Shown: one piece after another, positions 33,479-41,703 of the stretch
Position numbering within the stretch: the first letter of the stretch is position 1
Layout: each line of letters begins with the position of its first letter
NCBI GenBank assembly: GCA_016192915.1
Contig: JACPTF010000016.1
Span: 44,456 to 108,455 of the forward strand
Direction of reading: 5' to 3'
From: Candidatus Woesearchaeota archaeon
GTDB taxonomy: Archaea; Nanobdellota; Nanobdellia; Woesearchaeales; UBA10216
Length of the DNA: 64,000 bases
The notes under the pieces: generated by a model
The model's database searches: none
What the model saw: the letters and a program-made list of their open reading frames with translations, nothing else
Told to the model about the DNA's origin: nothing
Position numbers and translations under genes: made by a program

Positions 33479-33907
33479 ATGGCATGGAGACCAAAATACA
33501 AGCAGCTGTGCGCAATATGCAAGAAAAGCCACGTGCTGATAAGCTCCAGAGGGCAGTTCCCAATCTGCACCGCCTGCTCAATGAAGCAAATCAGCCAGCC
33601 CATTGAAGACGAAAAATTCAAGGCGATGTTTGACATAGACCAGAAGCTGTATGAGCAATCATCCTTCCTGAGAAGCATAAAATACAACTACCTGAGGTTT
33701 GGGTCGCTGTCAGAAAAGCAGATTGACACGTTCAAAAGAGTTTCTGAAGAACTGGCGAATCCGGCTCACAGTAACAAAAACAGCGCACAAACAGCAACTG
33801 CCGCAACTGCTTCAGCCGCTGCAGTTATTAGTGAAAAACAGGAAAGCGCAAATGAGGCCAAGCAAGTTAAGCAAGCCAAGCCGAAGGCAAAAAAGTCCAA
33901 AAAATGA
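33479..33907 (+). CDS. Zinc-ribbon protein with charged C-terminal tail
   Basis: The 142-residue protein has a two-CxxC zinc ribbon (C11, C14, C30, C33). A conserved-looking helical part follows (IEDEKFKAMFDIDQKLYEQSSFLRSIKYNYLRFGSLSEKQIDTFKRV), then a low-complexity Ala/Thr/Lys tail ending in KPKAKKSKK. It probably binds nucleic acid or a ribonucleoprotein. The following 56-aa membrane protein starts 8 bp downstream. Family not recognised. Confidence 0.7.
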   Translation: MAWRPKYKQLCAICKKSHVLISSRGQFPICTACSMKQISQPIEDEKFKAMFDIDQKLYEQSSFLRSIKYNYLRFGSLSEKQIDTFKRVSEELANPAHSNKNSAQTATAATASAAAVISEKQESANEAKQVKQAKPKAKKSKK

Positions 33908-33914
33908 GCCGCTG

Positions 33915-34085
33915 ATGTGCAGCAGCTACAAGGGATTTGGCAGGTTTTCTCTGATAGTTGGCTTTATCTTTGCTGCTGTAGGCTTTATTTACGGCTTCAA
34001 CAGCGTCAGAATTGCAGTTGCCGCCTTTTTCCTGACTCTCGGAATAGTAGACTTGGCCTTGTACAGCAGGTTTGGAGAGGGTTAG
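33915..34085 (+). CDS. Small two-span membrane protein (56 aa)
   Basis: The ATG at 33915 opens a 56-codon frame with two hydrophobic segments, FSLIVGFIFAAVGFIYGF and RIAVAAFFLTLGIVDLALY, separated by a short polar turn. It follows the zinc-ribbon gene by 8 bp in the same direction and is probably co-transcribed. No family recognised. Confidence 0.6.
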   Translation: MCSSYKGFGRFSLIVGFIFAAVGFIYGFNSVRIAVAAFFLTLGIVDLALYSRFGEG

Positions 34086-34094
34086 GTGATAGGT

Positions 34095-34733
34095 TTACTT
34101 TGCAGCAGCTTTTGCTAATTTAAGATAATTAATAATGTCCTCATCTGTTAGCTGTGGGAAGCTCCTGTAGAACTCACCAACAGCCATGAACCATTCTGGC
34201 ATGTCAAGGCAGATTACCTCGTCACATTCAGACCTTAACAGCTCCACTGCCGATTGGGACGAGACAGGAACAGCAACAACGATTCTCCTTGGCTTGCCCT
34301 TCCTGACCGCCCGCACTGCAGCTAGGACAGTATGCCCTGTAGCCATGCCGTCGTCAACAACAACAGCAGTCTTGCCTTTGACGCTTGGAAAATTAATGCC
34401 GTAAGCCAGATAGCGCCTTTTGATTTCTGCAGCCAATTTCTTCTTTTCCGCTTCTACGTAATCCTTGCCGACGCCGTGCTGTAGTGCAAAGCTGTCGTCA
34501 AGACTCATGACTCCTCCAAAGGCAACAGCCCCAATGGCAAGCTCCGGGTTTCCCGGAAAAGGCAGCTTCTTGGAAACTGCAATGCTGAGCTTCACTTTCA
34601 GCTCCTTCGCAACCGCATAGGCAACCTCTACGCCGCCGCGGGGTATTCCCACAACTATTACGTCTTTGCTGCCTTTGTACTTTGAAAGCCTTGCGGCAAG
34701 CTGCTTGCCGGCATCGAAGCGGTCCTGAAACAT
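34095..34733 (-). CDS. Phosphoribosyltransferase-family protein
   Basis: The 212-residue protein has the type I PRTase fold: an N-terminal FQDRFDAGKQLAARL, VVGIPRGGVEVA, and the PRPP-binding loop VVVDDGMATGHT (about residues 125-136). The SKKLPFPGNPELAIGAV segment after strand 2 is typical of a group of stand-alone archaeal and bacterial PRTases of unassigned substrate, sometimes near dienelactone-hydrolase-like genes. An alpha/beta-hydrolase remnant directly upstream fits that association. Confidence 0.88.
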   Translation of the reverse strand: MFQDRFDAGKQLAARLSKYKGSKDVIVVGIPRGGVEVAYAVAKELKVKLSIAVSKKLPFPGNPELAIGAVAFGGVMSLDDSFALQHGVGKDYVEAEKKKLAAEIKRRYLAYGINFPSVKGKTAVVVDDGMATGHTVLAAVRAVRKGKPRRIVVAVPVSSQSAVELLRSECDEVICLDMPEWFMAVGEFYRSFPQLTDEDIINYLKLAKAAAK

Positions 34734-34736
34734 GAG

Positions 34737-34930
34737 CTACAAGTGTATAGCTGCCGATTTAAAGCTTGTGTCCCAATTTCCTTGATAAACCTCTCCTACC
34801 AAGAACCTTTCCATCGCAGCGTTTACCTGCTCCGGGGCTTGGAAGGTAACGCCGTGTCCTGCACGTTTGATTTCTCACAACTGGTTGAGCTTAACTTCTG
34901 GTAAAAGATAGACCTGCGCAGATACTATGG
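34737..34930 (-). pseudogene. Alpha/beta-hydrolase remnant (C-terminal part)
   Basis: The minus strand of this otherwise empty 363-bp spacer translates to an alpha/beta-hydrolase C-terminus: AGHGVTFQAPEQVNAAMERFL with the catalytic His, then about 20 residues to a TAG at 34737-34739. Upstream the same frame continues (QVYLLPEVKLNQL) across an in-frame TGA that probably replaced a Trp codon. Beyond about 34930 the similarity fades and the nucleophile region is missing. The gene is therefore broken. The rest of the spacer (34980-35096) holds the promoter of the PAP2 gene. Confidence 0.65.
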
Positions 34931-35096
34931 TTCGAATCTTGAGGAAAAAAGCGAGAAAAATAAAAGGATCCTGCGAAAGCTGGTTACGCAGCTAATGATG
35001 AAAATATGGCAACTGTCAAACCACGATTATAAATAAGACTTTGAATTCTTACGATAAAAATAATAACCACCCCTTGCAACCCATAACGCGGTTAGG

Positions 35097-35543
35097 ATGA
35101 TGCGTAAAATTGGATTAAAATCGTTCCTTCAGGCAATCAGCTGGCTTGGAATGCCGGGGTTTTACGCTGTAGTGGTTATACTTCTCGCTTTGACGGATTT
35201 TAAGCTTGCGGTAAGACTGGGCATAGCAATTGCTCTTGTTGAAGTTATAGGCGGCTTAATAAAAGTAATATTCCCAAAAACAAGACCGATTCCTATGCCT
35301 GCCAGAACCTTTCACCAAAAATGGGAGTCTGGCAGCTTTCCAAGCATTCACGCAGCCAGAACAATTACAGTTGGGATTTTCTTAATAAAAGCGTTTGGAA
35401 ATTGGCCGATTCTGGTTATCGGGCTGCTTATGGCTTTGGGAGTTGGCTATTCTAGAATATACCTTAAGAAACATTATTTCCTAGACGTTGCTGCAGGATT
35501 TGCGATAGGAATAATTATAAGCTTAGTGGTCCTTGCAGCATAA
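35097..35543 (+). CDS. PAP2-family membrane phosphatase
   Basis: The 148-residue protein has the PAP2 triad motifs KVIFPKTRP, FPSIHAAR and SRIYLKKHYFLDV in order, with four to five spans. PAP2 enzymes dephosphorylate lipid phosphates or prenyl diphosphates at the membrane. The motif-2 PSGH is PSIH here, as in decaprenylphosphoryl-phosphoribose phosphatase-like members. Its stop codon is directly followed by the UbiA prenyltransferase ATG, so the two are an operon; a TATAAAT box lies near 35026. Confidence 0.87.
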   Translation: MMRKIGLKSFLQAISWLGMPGFYAVVVILLALTDFKLAVRLGIAIALVEVIGGLIKVIFPKTRPIPMPARTFHQKWESGSFPSIHAARTITVGIFLIKAFGNWPILVIGLLMALGVGYSRIYLKKHYFLDVAAGFAIGIIISLVVLAA

Positions 35544-36323
35544 ATGGCAGTTAAAGATTATGTAAGTCTTATCAAGTTCCAGAGCTATATGAAGTTCTTG
35601 CCAGTAATTCTAACCGCATTGCTGTTTGCCGATCATTATTCATTCTCCTTGCTTAAGCTGTTGCTGGCGCTGTACATATCTTTCACCATATTCCTTTATG
35701 GAGGCATATACACTATAAACGACATTGCTGACATAAAGTCTGACAGAAGGCACCCGTTAAAAAGAAAAAGGCCCCTTGCTGCGGGAAAAGTAACAGTAAA
35801 ATCCGCTTTGATTTTTGCACTAGTCTTGATTGCCTCAGGGCTGGTAACAGGATTCATTTTATTTCCGATAAGCGTATTTTATACGTACCTGGCTTTTTTA
35901 ATGTTAAACCTTTTCTACACCTTTGTTGCTAAACGCGTGCCTTATCTTGAACTGGTTGTTAACAGCGTTACATTCTCACTAAGGCCTCTTCTGGTATTAT
36001 TTGCAATAAATTACCATAGCCTGCCTCAGTTGCTCCTTTTTGCCTACTTTTTTGCCTCATTTGGAACTGTATGCGTGAGAAAAGTTGTCGAAAAAGACGT
36101 CAAAGGCCGGGAAACCGGTTCAGTGTCAAAATCCTACTCGCAAGCAAGCATGCTTTCAATACAGCTTGCTTCTTTCTTGGTGATGCTCATGCTTTTTGCG
36201 GCAGAGAAACCATCTCTAAAGATTCTTCACCTAGCTCTATTAACTTACTATGTTATCCTTGTTTTCGGAATTTATTACTCAAAATTTATCAGAGATTACC
36301 TAAGAAAAGAGCTCACAAAATAG
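35544..36323 (+). CDS. UbiA-family prenyltransferase, phosphoribosyl-polyprenol synthase-like
   Basis: The 259-residue polytopic protein has the first Asp motif NDIADIKSDRRHPLKRKRPLA (NDxxDxxxD) and a second DVKGRETG (KDVKGRE) loop between spans. The KRKRPLAAG stretch and the pairing with a PAP2 phosphatase resemble decaprenyl-phosphate phosphoribosyltransferase plus phosphatase of mycobacterial arabinan synthesis. It would transfer phosphoribose to, or a prenyl group onto, a membrane lipid. It starts immediately after the PAP2 stop codon. A role in activated-pentose surface glycan synthesis fits the two convergent glycosyltransferases. Confidence 0.82.
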   Translation: MAVKDYVSLIKFQSYMKFLPVILTALLFADHYSFSLLKLLLALYISFTIFLYGGIYTINDIADIKSDRRHPLKRKRPLAAGKVTVKSALIFALVLIASGLVTGFILFPISVFYTYLAFLMLNLFYTFVAKRVPYLELVVNSVTFSLRPLLVLFAINYHSLPQLLLFAYFFASFGTVCVRKVVEKDVKGRETGSVSKSYSQASMLSIQLASFLVMLMLFAAEKPSLKILHLALLTYYVILVFGIYYSKFIRDYLRKELTK

Positions 36324-36325
36324 GC

Positions 36326-37072
36326 TCAGAATTTTCCAAACTCGTAGCCGAATAGCTTCTGTGCCTTTTCAACCCCAAAAATATTGTAAAGGACAATTAT
36401 AGCAACTACTTTTGCAAAATACTTAAGCCTGCCTTCTTTGTCAAACCTCCTTGTTGATACCCAAACAAAGTTGTTCAGCATGAACCCAAAACGCCCAATT
36501 TTTGCTGCCCTTTTGATAAGGTCGTGATCCTCGCATATGCGATAAGCTGTGTTAAAGCCTCCTATTTTCTCAAATACGTTCTTCCTTATGATTATGCACC
36601 ACCCTGCACCATGCGGGCTAACCCGCTGAAAGAGCCAACTAAAAAGATTAATTAATAAAAATGCAGCCTTATCAACCAGCCTTGAAGAAAGAGGCTTATA
36701 GCTAACTGATGCGCAGACATAGTTCTTATTCTTGAAGTTACTGATTATTCGCGAAAGAAACCCTTCAGGCAGAATGACGTCTGCATCTACAAATAAGAGA
36801 TACTTGGCTTTTGCAGCCTTGGCCCCCAAATTCCTGGCCACACTGGGCAATGAGCTTGGCTTCACTATCTTACAACCAAACTTTTTGGCTATGTTTTGCG
36901 TTTTATCCTTCGAAGGGGCATCAGAAACGATAACCTCGATATCTTTAAACCTCTGCCTTTTAATTGACTCAAGAAGCATATGGAGATATTTTTCCTCGTT
37001 ATAGGTTGGAATTACAATAGAAACCGCTGGCACTATGTTCCCTTCTTTCCTACGCTCAGTTAACATTCTCAA
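36326..37072 (-). CDS. Family 2 glycosyltransferase
   Basis: The 248-residue protein has a GT-A fold: VSIVIPTYNEEKYLHMLLESI for nucleotide-sugar binding, VIVSDAPSKDKT, and the DxD motif in LLFVDADVILP. An RICEDHDLIKRA segment contains the catalytic acid of GT2 enzymes. There is no membrane helix beyond a possible re-entrant segment (AFLLINLFSWLF). It adds a sugar to a lipid or glycan acceptor. The ATG overlaps the stop of the upstream GT4 gene by 4 nt, so the two are translationally coupled. Confidence 0.9.
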   Translation of the reverse strand: MRMLTERRKEGNIVPAVSIVIPTYNEEKYLHMLLESIKRQRFKDIEVIVSDAPSKDKTQNIAKKFGCKIVKPSSLPSVARNLGAKAAKAKYLLFVDADVILPEGFLSRIISNFKNKNYVCASVSYKPLSSRLVDKAAFLLINLFSWLFQRVSPHGAGWCIIIRKNVFEKIGGFNTAYRICEDHDLIKRAAKIGRFGFMLNNFVWVSTRRFDKEGRLKYFAKVVAIIVLYNIFGVEKAQKLFGYEFGKF

Positions 37073-38247
37073 ATCCGCCTTTTCGACTGATTCTTCCTGT
37101 TTACTAGTTCCTTATAAGTCTGCTCCCAAACTTTGGTTATGTTGTTAATATCATACTTTCTGATCTCCTTCAGAGTCGCCCTTTTCATGCGAGCATACTC
37201 TTTTTCATTTGTTAAAAGTTTTACTACTGAACTGGCAAACCCGCTTTTGTCGCTTGGTTCAATGATGTAACCGTTAACGTCATCTTTTATAACGTCCATC
37301 CCGCGACTTTTAACCCCAACGCAAACAAGCCCGTTTGCCTGGGCTTCAAGAACGCTAACAGGCCCCGTCTCCGTAGTTGAGGTCGTGACAAAAACATCAC
37401 ACGCTCCGAAGATGCCTGCCTTAATGAGTTTCTCGTGCTTAATCTGCCCAGTTAGTATGACCTTTTGCGAGATCCCAAAAGCCCTTATTTTTGCCTTTAA
37501 CTCCGGCATTTGGGGCCCATCCCCCACTATGACCAGCTTGGCCGATGGCACTTTTTTAAGAACAAGCGCGAAGCATTCCAAAAGATAAGGAAGATTTTTT
37601 TCGTGAGCTATCCTGCCCACAAACAAAAGAAGCTTTCCACTGCCGTTATAGGCTTTCTTGACCGAGCATGATTTTGCGTTGTCAAACATGGACAGATCTA
37701 TTCCATAACGTATAACTTTAATAGGCTTCCTGCATTTTTTAGCAATAAGCTCAGCCCTTGTGCCCTCAGAGGGGCAGACCACAAGGTCGCACCTGTTGTA
37801 ATAGCTGTTTGACCACTTCCACGCAAGCCTTTGCATGACCTTGTTGTTAAGCCTTATGTGCTTCAGATAATGAGGGTCAGCAAAGAAGGTGTGAAAGCTG
37901 CCAACAAGGGGAATGCTGAGAAGCTTGGCTATGAGCACAGCCTGCAGCCCAAGCGTTATGGGAGTATGGAAATGAATTATGTCTACTTTCTCGTCCATAA
38001 TGAATTTCATTAGCCAAGGGTCGAAAGGGAGGGTAAACTTAAAATCCTTATAGATCAACGCAGGTACGGATGGCCTCCTAAAAACTGTAATGTTTGGATA
38101 AGAGAACTGCTCTGCTTTCGGGAATTTTGGCGCAATAATGTAGATGCTGTGCCCTCTGTCCGCAAGCTTTTTCGCAATCGCTACAACGCTTGTGACTATG
38201 CCATTGATCTGTGGGTGAAAAGTGTCAGTAAAAAAAGCTATCCGCAT
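37069..38247 (-). CDS. Family 4 glycosyltransferase
   Basis: From the ATG at 38247 the protein is 392 residues. It starts with the GT4 N-terminal motif MRIAFFTDTFHPQINGIV and has HFHTPITLGLQAV, a C-terminal Rossmann domain with LLFVGRIAHEKNL and VIVGDGPQ, and the ExxxxxE donor site in STTETGPVSVLEAQANG. The longer frame to 38496 is rejected because a TTTAAAAC promoter lies between. It resembles GT4 enzymes that mannosylate or glucosylate lipids (PimB/MgtA type). Coupled with the GT2 gene. Confidence 0.9.
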   Translation of the reverse strand: MRIAFFTDTFHPQINGIVTSVVAIAKKLADRGHSIYIIAPKFPKAEQFSYPNITVFRRPSVPALIYKDFKFTLPFDPWLMKFIMDEKVDIIHFHTPITLGLQAVLIAKLLSIPLVGSFHTFFADPHYLKHIRLNNKVMQRLAWKWSNSYYNRCDLVVCPSEGTRAELIAKKCRKPIKVIRYGIDLSMFDNAKSCSVKKAYNGSGKLLLFVGRIAHEKNLPYLLECFALVLKKVPSAKLVIVGDGPQMPELKAKIRAFGISQKVILTGQIKHEKLIKAGIFGACDVFVTTSTTETGPVSVLEAQANGLVCVGVKSRGMDVIKDDVNGYIIEPSDKSGFASSVVKLLTNEKEYARMKRATLKEIRKYDINNITKVWEQTYKELVNRKNQSKRRI

Positions 38248-38374
38248 ACGCCAAGGTGGCGGAAGGGGTGTTTTAAACTTTGCTATTGAATGAGCAAAAG
38301 TCAAGGGTAAGAAATAAGCAAGTCTGCATTTGCTGCAAAATACCTTTTTAAATAGGCTAATCAAACAGTTTTTA

Positions 38375-38956
38375 ATGAGAGTAACAGGAGAAACTGAAGA
38401 GAAAGGATTATCTGAAAAGCTCAGAGAGTGTGATATCATCCTTCTTTCTGAACGGGGGCTTACCCATTTTGTGTCCAGAATTTTCCAAAGGACCAAAAAG
38501 TGGCATCACGTTATGCTATACCTCGGAAGGGGTCTGACATTTGAAGCTATGCCAAAAATCGGATGCGTAATTACACGGCTCAACTTAACAAGAAAACAAT
38601 ACAAAGGCTTTATGATTCTAAGGAAAAGAGATCTTTCAAAAAAGGAAAGGGACAACATAGTTTCAAATGCGATTCGGCTTGCCAATGACAAAGCGAAATT
38701 TTCTTTTGCTCACGCGCTAAAAACTGTATTCTTAAGAATGACCTTTTTGAAAAATGAACGTTTTCAAACTAACATGCCGCACCTAAGCCACAAAGACCGT
38801 CTGGGCAAGCTAACCTGCTCAAATGTTATAGCACTGCTTTATTACTTGGGAGGGCACTTAATAAGCGGCAGACACCCCTCGGCTTACCTCCTTCCAAAAG
38901 ACTACGAGACTATGAAAGACTTTCATGTTGTGCTTGAAAAGATTTATGATAAGTGA
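38375..38956 (+). CDS. Permuted papain-like (YiiX/NlpC-P60 superfamily) hydrolase
   Basis: From the ATG at 38375, about 25 bp after TTTTTAAATAGG, the protein has 193 residues. DIILLSERG followed by KKWHHVMLYLGRGLTFEAMPKIG supplies the catalytic His in the first half. TCSNVIALLYYLGG near residue 150 supplies the Cys, an order typical of circularly permuted NlpC/P60 (YiiX, YebB-like) proteins. Such enzymes act as amidases or lipid-acyl hydrolases. There is no signal peptide. Substrate unknown. Confidence 0.75.
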   Translation: MRVTGETEEKGLSEKLRECDIILLSERGLTHFVSRIFQRTKKWHHVMLYLGRGLTFEAMPKIGCVITRLNLTRKQYKGFMILRKRDLSKKERDNIVSNAIRLANDKAKFSFAHALKTVFLRMTFLKNERFQTNMPHLSHKDRLGKLTCSNVIALLYYLGGHLISGRHPSAYLLPKDYETMKDFHVVLEKIYDK

Positions 38957-39018
38957 TAACCGACCTCTTCCGAACAGCAACCTTTATAAGCACCCCCAAA
39001 GCACCCCCGTTGACTAAA

Positions 39019-39474
39019 ATGGCAAGGATGCACTCTCGCAAGAAGGGAAACGCCGGCTCAAAAAAACCGATTAAAAAGGCAGCGCCTGCATGGGTAAGGT
39101 ACCAGGCAAAGGAGGTAGAGCTCCTTGTGGCCAAGGTAGCCAAGGAAGGAAAAACACCCTCACAAATTGGGGTGGTGCTGAGGGACAGTTACGGGGTTCC
39201 TGACATAAGGAAAATTGCAGGGAAAAATGCAACAGCAATAATGAAGGAGAAAAACCTGCTTCCGCAAATCCCTGAGGACCTCATGGCGCTCATAAAGAGA
39301 AGCGTTACCCTAAAGAAGCACCTTGAAGGGCAAAAGCACGACATGACAGCGGTCAGGGGGCTTGGGCTCACCGACTCAAAGATAAGAAGGCTTGTGAAAT
39401 ACTACAAGCGAGAAAACGTGCTCTCGCAGGACTGGAGCTACGACCCGGAAAAGGTAAAGCTTATCATAGGATAA
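39019..39474 (+). CDS. rps15: 30S ribosomal protein S15 (uS15), archaeal form
   Basis: The 151-residue protein has the archaeal/eukaryotic N-terminal extension MARMHSRKKGNAGSKKP and a WVRYQAKEVELLV segment, followed by the S15 core (LPEDLMALIKRSVTLKKHLE-like; HDMTAVRGLGLTDSKIRRLVKYYKRENVL). It binds 16S rRNA in the platform of the small subunit. A CTTTATAAG box at 38981-38989 fits the ATG at 39019. Neighbourhood with the DHH nuclease is a conserved archaeal arrangement. Confidence 0.97.
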   Translation: MARMHSRKKGNAGSKKPIKKAAPAWVRYQAKEVELLVAKVAKEGKTPSQIGVVLRDSYGVPDIRKIAGKNATAIMKEKNLLPQIPEDLMALIKRSVTLKKHLEGQKHDMTAVRGLGLTDSKIRRLVKYYKRENVLSQDWSYDPEKVKLIIG

Positions 39475-39560
39475 TTCTTTCTGACTTTTTTATTTTGAAT
39501 TGCCGTTAATTCTTGATTGATTCAACAAACTTTAAAAACCCGTAACAAGGAAAAAAGGGC

Positions 39561-41138
39561 ATGGATTCTGAGATTCCTGGGAAAAAAGAGAAAATTACTG
39601 CTTCTGATGCCGAGGTTGCTGCGAAGATAGAGGCTTTCAAGCTGATGGTAAGGGAGGCAGCCGAGAAATTCAGCAAGGCTGACAGGTCAGAAACAATACG
39701 GCTGATATCGCATCTGGACGCTGATGGCCTGAGCTCTGCGGCTGTTGTCATAAAAACCCTGCTCAGAGAGAACAGGAAATACTGCCTTTCCGTTGTCCCG
39801 CAGCTGACAGAAGACTTAGCTGTGCAGCTTGCAGCAGAGGGCTACAACCACTACATCTTCACGGATCTGGGCACAGGGCAGTTCAGCATCCTTAAAAAGC
39901 ACCTGGCAGCAGCCGGGAAAAGTGTGTTCGTGCTTGACCATCATCACATGCAAGGCGAGTACCAGGCTGAAAACATCATGCATGTGAATCCCCACCTTGC
40001 CGGAATAGAGTCATCAAGGGAGATATCCGGGGCTGGAGTCGCCTACCTGTTCTCAAAAGCGCTTAACGGAAAAAACACAGACCTTGCGCATCTAGCGCTG
40101 ATAGGCGCCATTGGAGACATGCAGGAAGACTGCGGATTTTCAGGCTTCAACAGGGAAATTCTTCAGGACGCAAAAGCAGCAGGCACACTCAAGGTGATAA
40201 CAGGGCTAAGGCTGTTTGGAGTTCAGACAAAGCCGCTGCACAAAATCCTGGAATACAGCAGCGAGTTTCCAATCCCCGGAATAACAGGAAGCGAAAGCGC
40301 AGCCATACAGTTCCTGCAGCAGCTGGGAATAAACCCGAAAAGCAACAATGGAGGCAGCAGCAATAAGGGCACTGTTGCGCCCTTATCAACCCTCGGAAAT
40401 AATGGAGGCTGGAGAAAACTGACAGACCTGAGCGACGAGGACCTTGTAAGATTGGCAACCGGGGTGGTGCTGCAACGGATAAACCTGGAAAGCCCTGAGG
40501 CAATAATCGGCCCTGTTTACATACTCAAGCAGGAGTTTGACGGCTCGCCTTTGAGGGATGCGAAAGAGTTTGCGACGCTCCTTAATGCGTGCGGAAGGCT
40601 TGGGAAAGCCTCTGTTGGCATAGGGGCGTGCCTTGGCAATACAAAGCTCAAGGAAGAAGCGCTAAGGGTTCTGGATGATTACAAGCACCAGATATCAAAC
40701 TCGCTAACCTGGTATGAGAAGACGCTGAAAATGAACAGCACCAGCGAGAAAAAAAGCATCATGCTGGAAAAAGGCTTCGTGATAATAAACGCAGAAGACA
40801 ACATCATGCCCACAATGATAGGAACCCTTGCGTCAATAGTTGCAAAATCAAGCTACCTAAGCCCGGGAACATTTGTGCTCTCACTGGCAAGGGCGGAGGA
40901 CAACTTCACAAAAATCAGCCTCAGGCTTGCAGGGGAGAAATTAGTCAAGGGCGAGTTCAACCTCATGGAAATCCTCACAGCCATAGCAGAAAAGGTTGGG
41001 GGCCAGGCCGGTGGCCACCATGAGGCAGCAGGGGCAATAATAAGGACGGAAAAAGAGGATGAGTTCATAGAAGCAGCGAAACACCACCTTGCTGAGAAGA
41101 GGATTGAGGAGAGGCTAACCTCAGACTTGCCTCTTTAA
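39561..41138 (+). CDS. DHH-family nuclease, archaeal RecJ/GAN-like
   Basis: The 525-residue protein has the DHH motifs: SHLDADGLSSAAV (motif I), TDLGTG, VLDHHH (motif III, the DHH triad) and IGAIGDMQED. At the C-terminus is the DHHA1 motif GGQAGGHHEAAGA. It matches archaeal RecJ homologues such as GAN, which binds GINS in the replisome and degrades single strands, or acts in RNA decay. A low-complexity Asn/Gly/Ser insertion sits at about residues 262-280. It lies 86 bp after rps15 and probably shares its transcript. Confidence 0.9.
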   Translation: MDSEIPGKKEKITASDAEVAAKIEAFKLMVREAAEKFSKADRSETIRLISHLDADGLSSAAVVIKTLLRENRKYCLSVVPQLTEDLAVQLAAEGYNHYIFTDLGTGQFSILKKHLAAAGKSVFVLDHHHMQGEYQAENIMHVNPHLAGIESSREISGAGVAYLFSKALNGKNTDLAHLALIGAIGDMQEDCGFSGFNREILQDAKAAGTLKVITGLRLFGVQTKPLHKILEYSSEFPIPGITGSESAAIQFLQQLGINPKSNNGGSSNKGTVAPLSTLGNNGGWRKLTDLSDEDLVRLATGVVLQRINLESPEAIIGPVYILKQEFDGSPLRDAKEFATLLNACGRLGKASVGIGACLGNTKLKEEALRVLDDYKHQISNSLTWYEKTLKMNSTSEKKSIMLEKGFVIINAEDNIMPTMIGTLASIVAKSSYLSPGTFVLSLARAEDNFTKISLRLAGEKLVKGEFNLMEILTAIAEKVGGQAGGHHEAAGAIIRTEKEDEFIEAAKHHLAEKRIEERLTSDLPL

Positions 41139-41324
41139 GCTTATGATTCTTTCAAGCAAGCTGTTTATTTTCTGCGAATTAGAAATAACGCAGTGGTGGT
41201 TTCCGTCTGTAACGTAGTCTGCCGTTGCCGTAATTTTCAACACTTCATCTTTATTGCTGCAAATAGTTATACGGCCTTTTGGTTTTAGCGACTTGGAATT
41301 TCTAAACCTTTCAATCTTCGCCAC
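41121..41324 (-). CDS. Small conserved-looking protein (67 aa), possibly Pcc1-like
   Basis: The GTG at 41324 follows a GAATATAAAC box (about 41350-41360) by about 25 bp, so a leaderless message is likely. The protein has a beta-alpha pattern (RITICSNKDEVLKITATADYV, then a terminal helix SQKINSLLERIISLKR). Size and position near rps15-gan recall the KEOPS subunit Pcc1, but sequence signals are too weak to assert it. It overlaps the nuclease gene end by 18 nt. Confidence 0.5.
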   Translation of the reverse strand: MAKIERFRNSKSLKPKGRITICSNKDEVLKITATADYVTDGNHHCVISNSQKINSLLERIISLKRQV

Positions 41325-41379
41325 GGGAGCAATACCCCTACAGGTAAAGTTTATATTCTTTTAGCAATACGCCTAGACC

Positions 41380-41703
41380 ATGAGCATACGCACCGGTATT
41401 GACCTGGCCTATGTCCCGGCAGTAAGGAAAATGCTTGGCAACGACAAGACTCTAAGCAAATTCTTCCACCAAAGCGAACTGAAAAACGACCCGCAGCACA
41501 TGGCAGGAATAATAGCCGCTAAAGAAGCTTTTTTCAAAGCCTTGGGGATTGTGCCAAAATTCCTTGAGGTTGAGGTAGTTCATGACACTTCAGGCAAGCC
41601 AAAAATAAAAGCCTCCCCGCAGCTTAAAAAATACAAGTCCTGTGACGTATCCATAAGCCATGAAAGGAGCTATGCCGTGGCAGTTGTTGTGATGGTGAAA
41701 TGA
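41380..41703 (+). CDS. acpS: Holo-ACP synthase (AcpS-type phosphopantetheinyl transferase)
   Basis: The 107-residue protein has the AcpS motifs GIDLAYV (residues 6-12, Mg-binding Asp), AAKEAFFKALG (46-56, Lys/Glu), and VSISHERSYAVAVV (SISH at 91-94). AcpS moves the phosphopantetheine arm from CoA to a Ser of acyl carrier protein. The only carrier domain visible here is inside the next gene, with which it overlaps by 4 nt (ATGA), so that domain is the obvious substrate. AcpS is rare in archaea. Confidence 0.92.
   Translation: MSIRTGIDLAYVPAVRKMLGNDKTLSKFFHQSELKNDPQHMAGIIAAKEAFFKALGIVPKFLEVEVVHDTSGKPKIKASPQLKKYKSCDVSISHERSYAVAVVVMVK

Noticed and set aside
34910..34950. GGTTCGAATCT looked like a tRNA T loop
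   Set aside because: No complementary T stem or acceptor stem is found, and the stretch belongs to the hydrolase remnant.
38248..38496. Upstream extension of the GT4 gene to 38496
   Set aside because: A TTTAAAAC promoter is inside it, the added residues are not GT-like, and the family's normal N-terminus begins at 38247.
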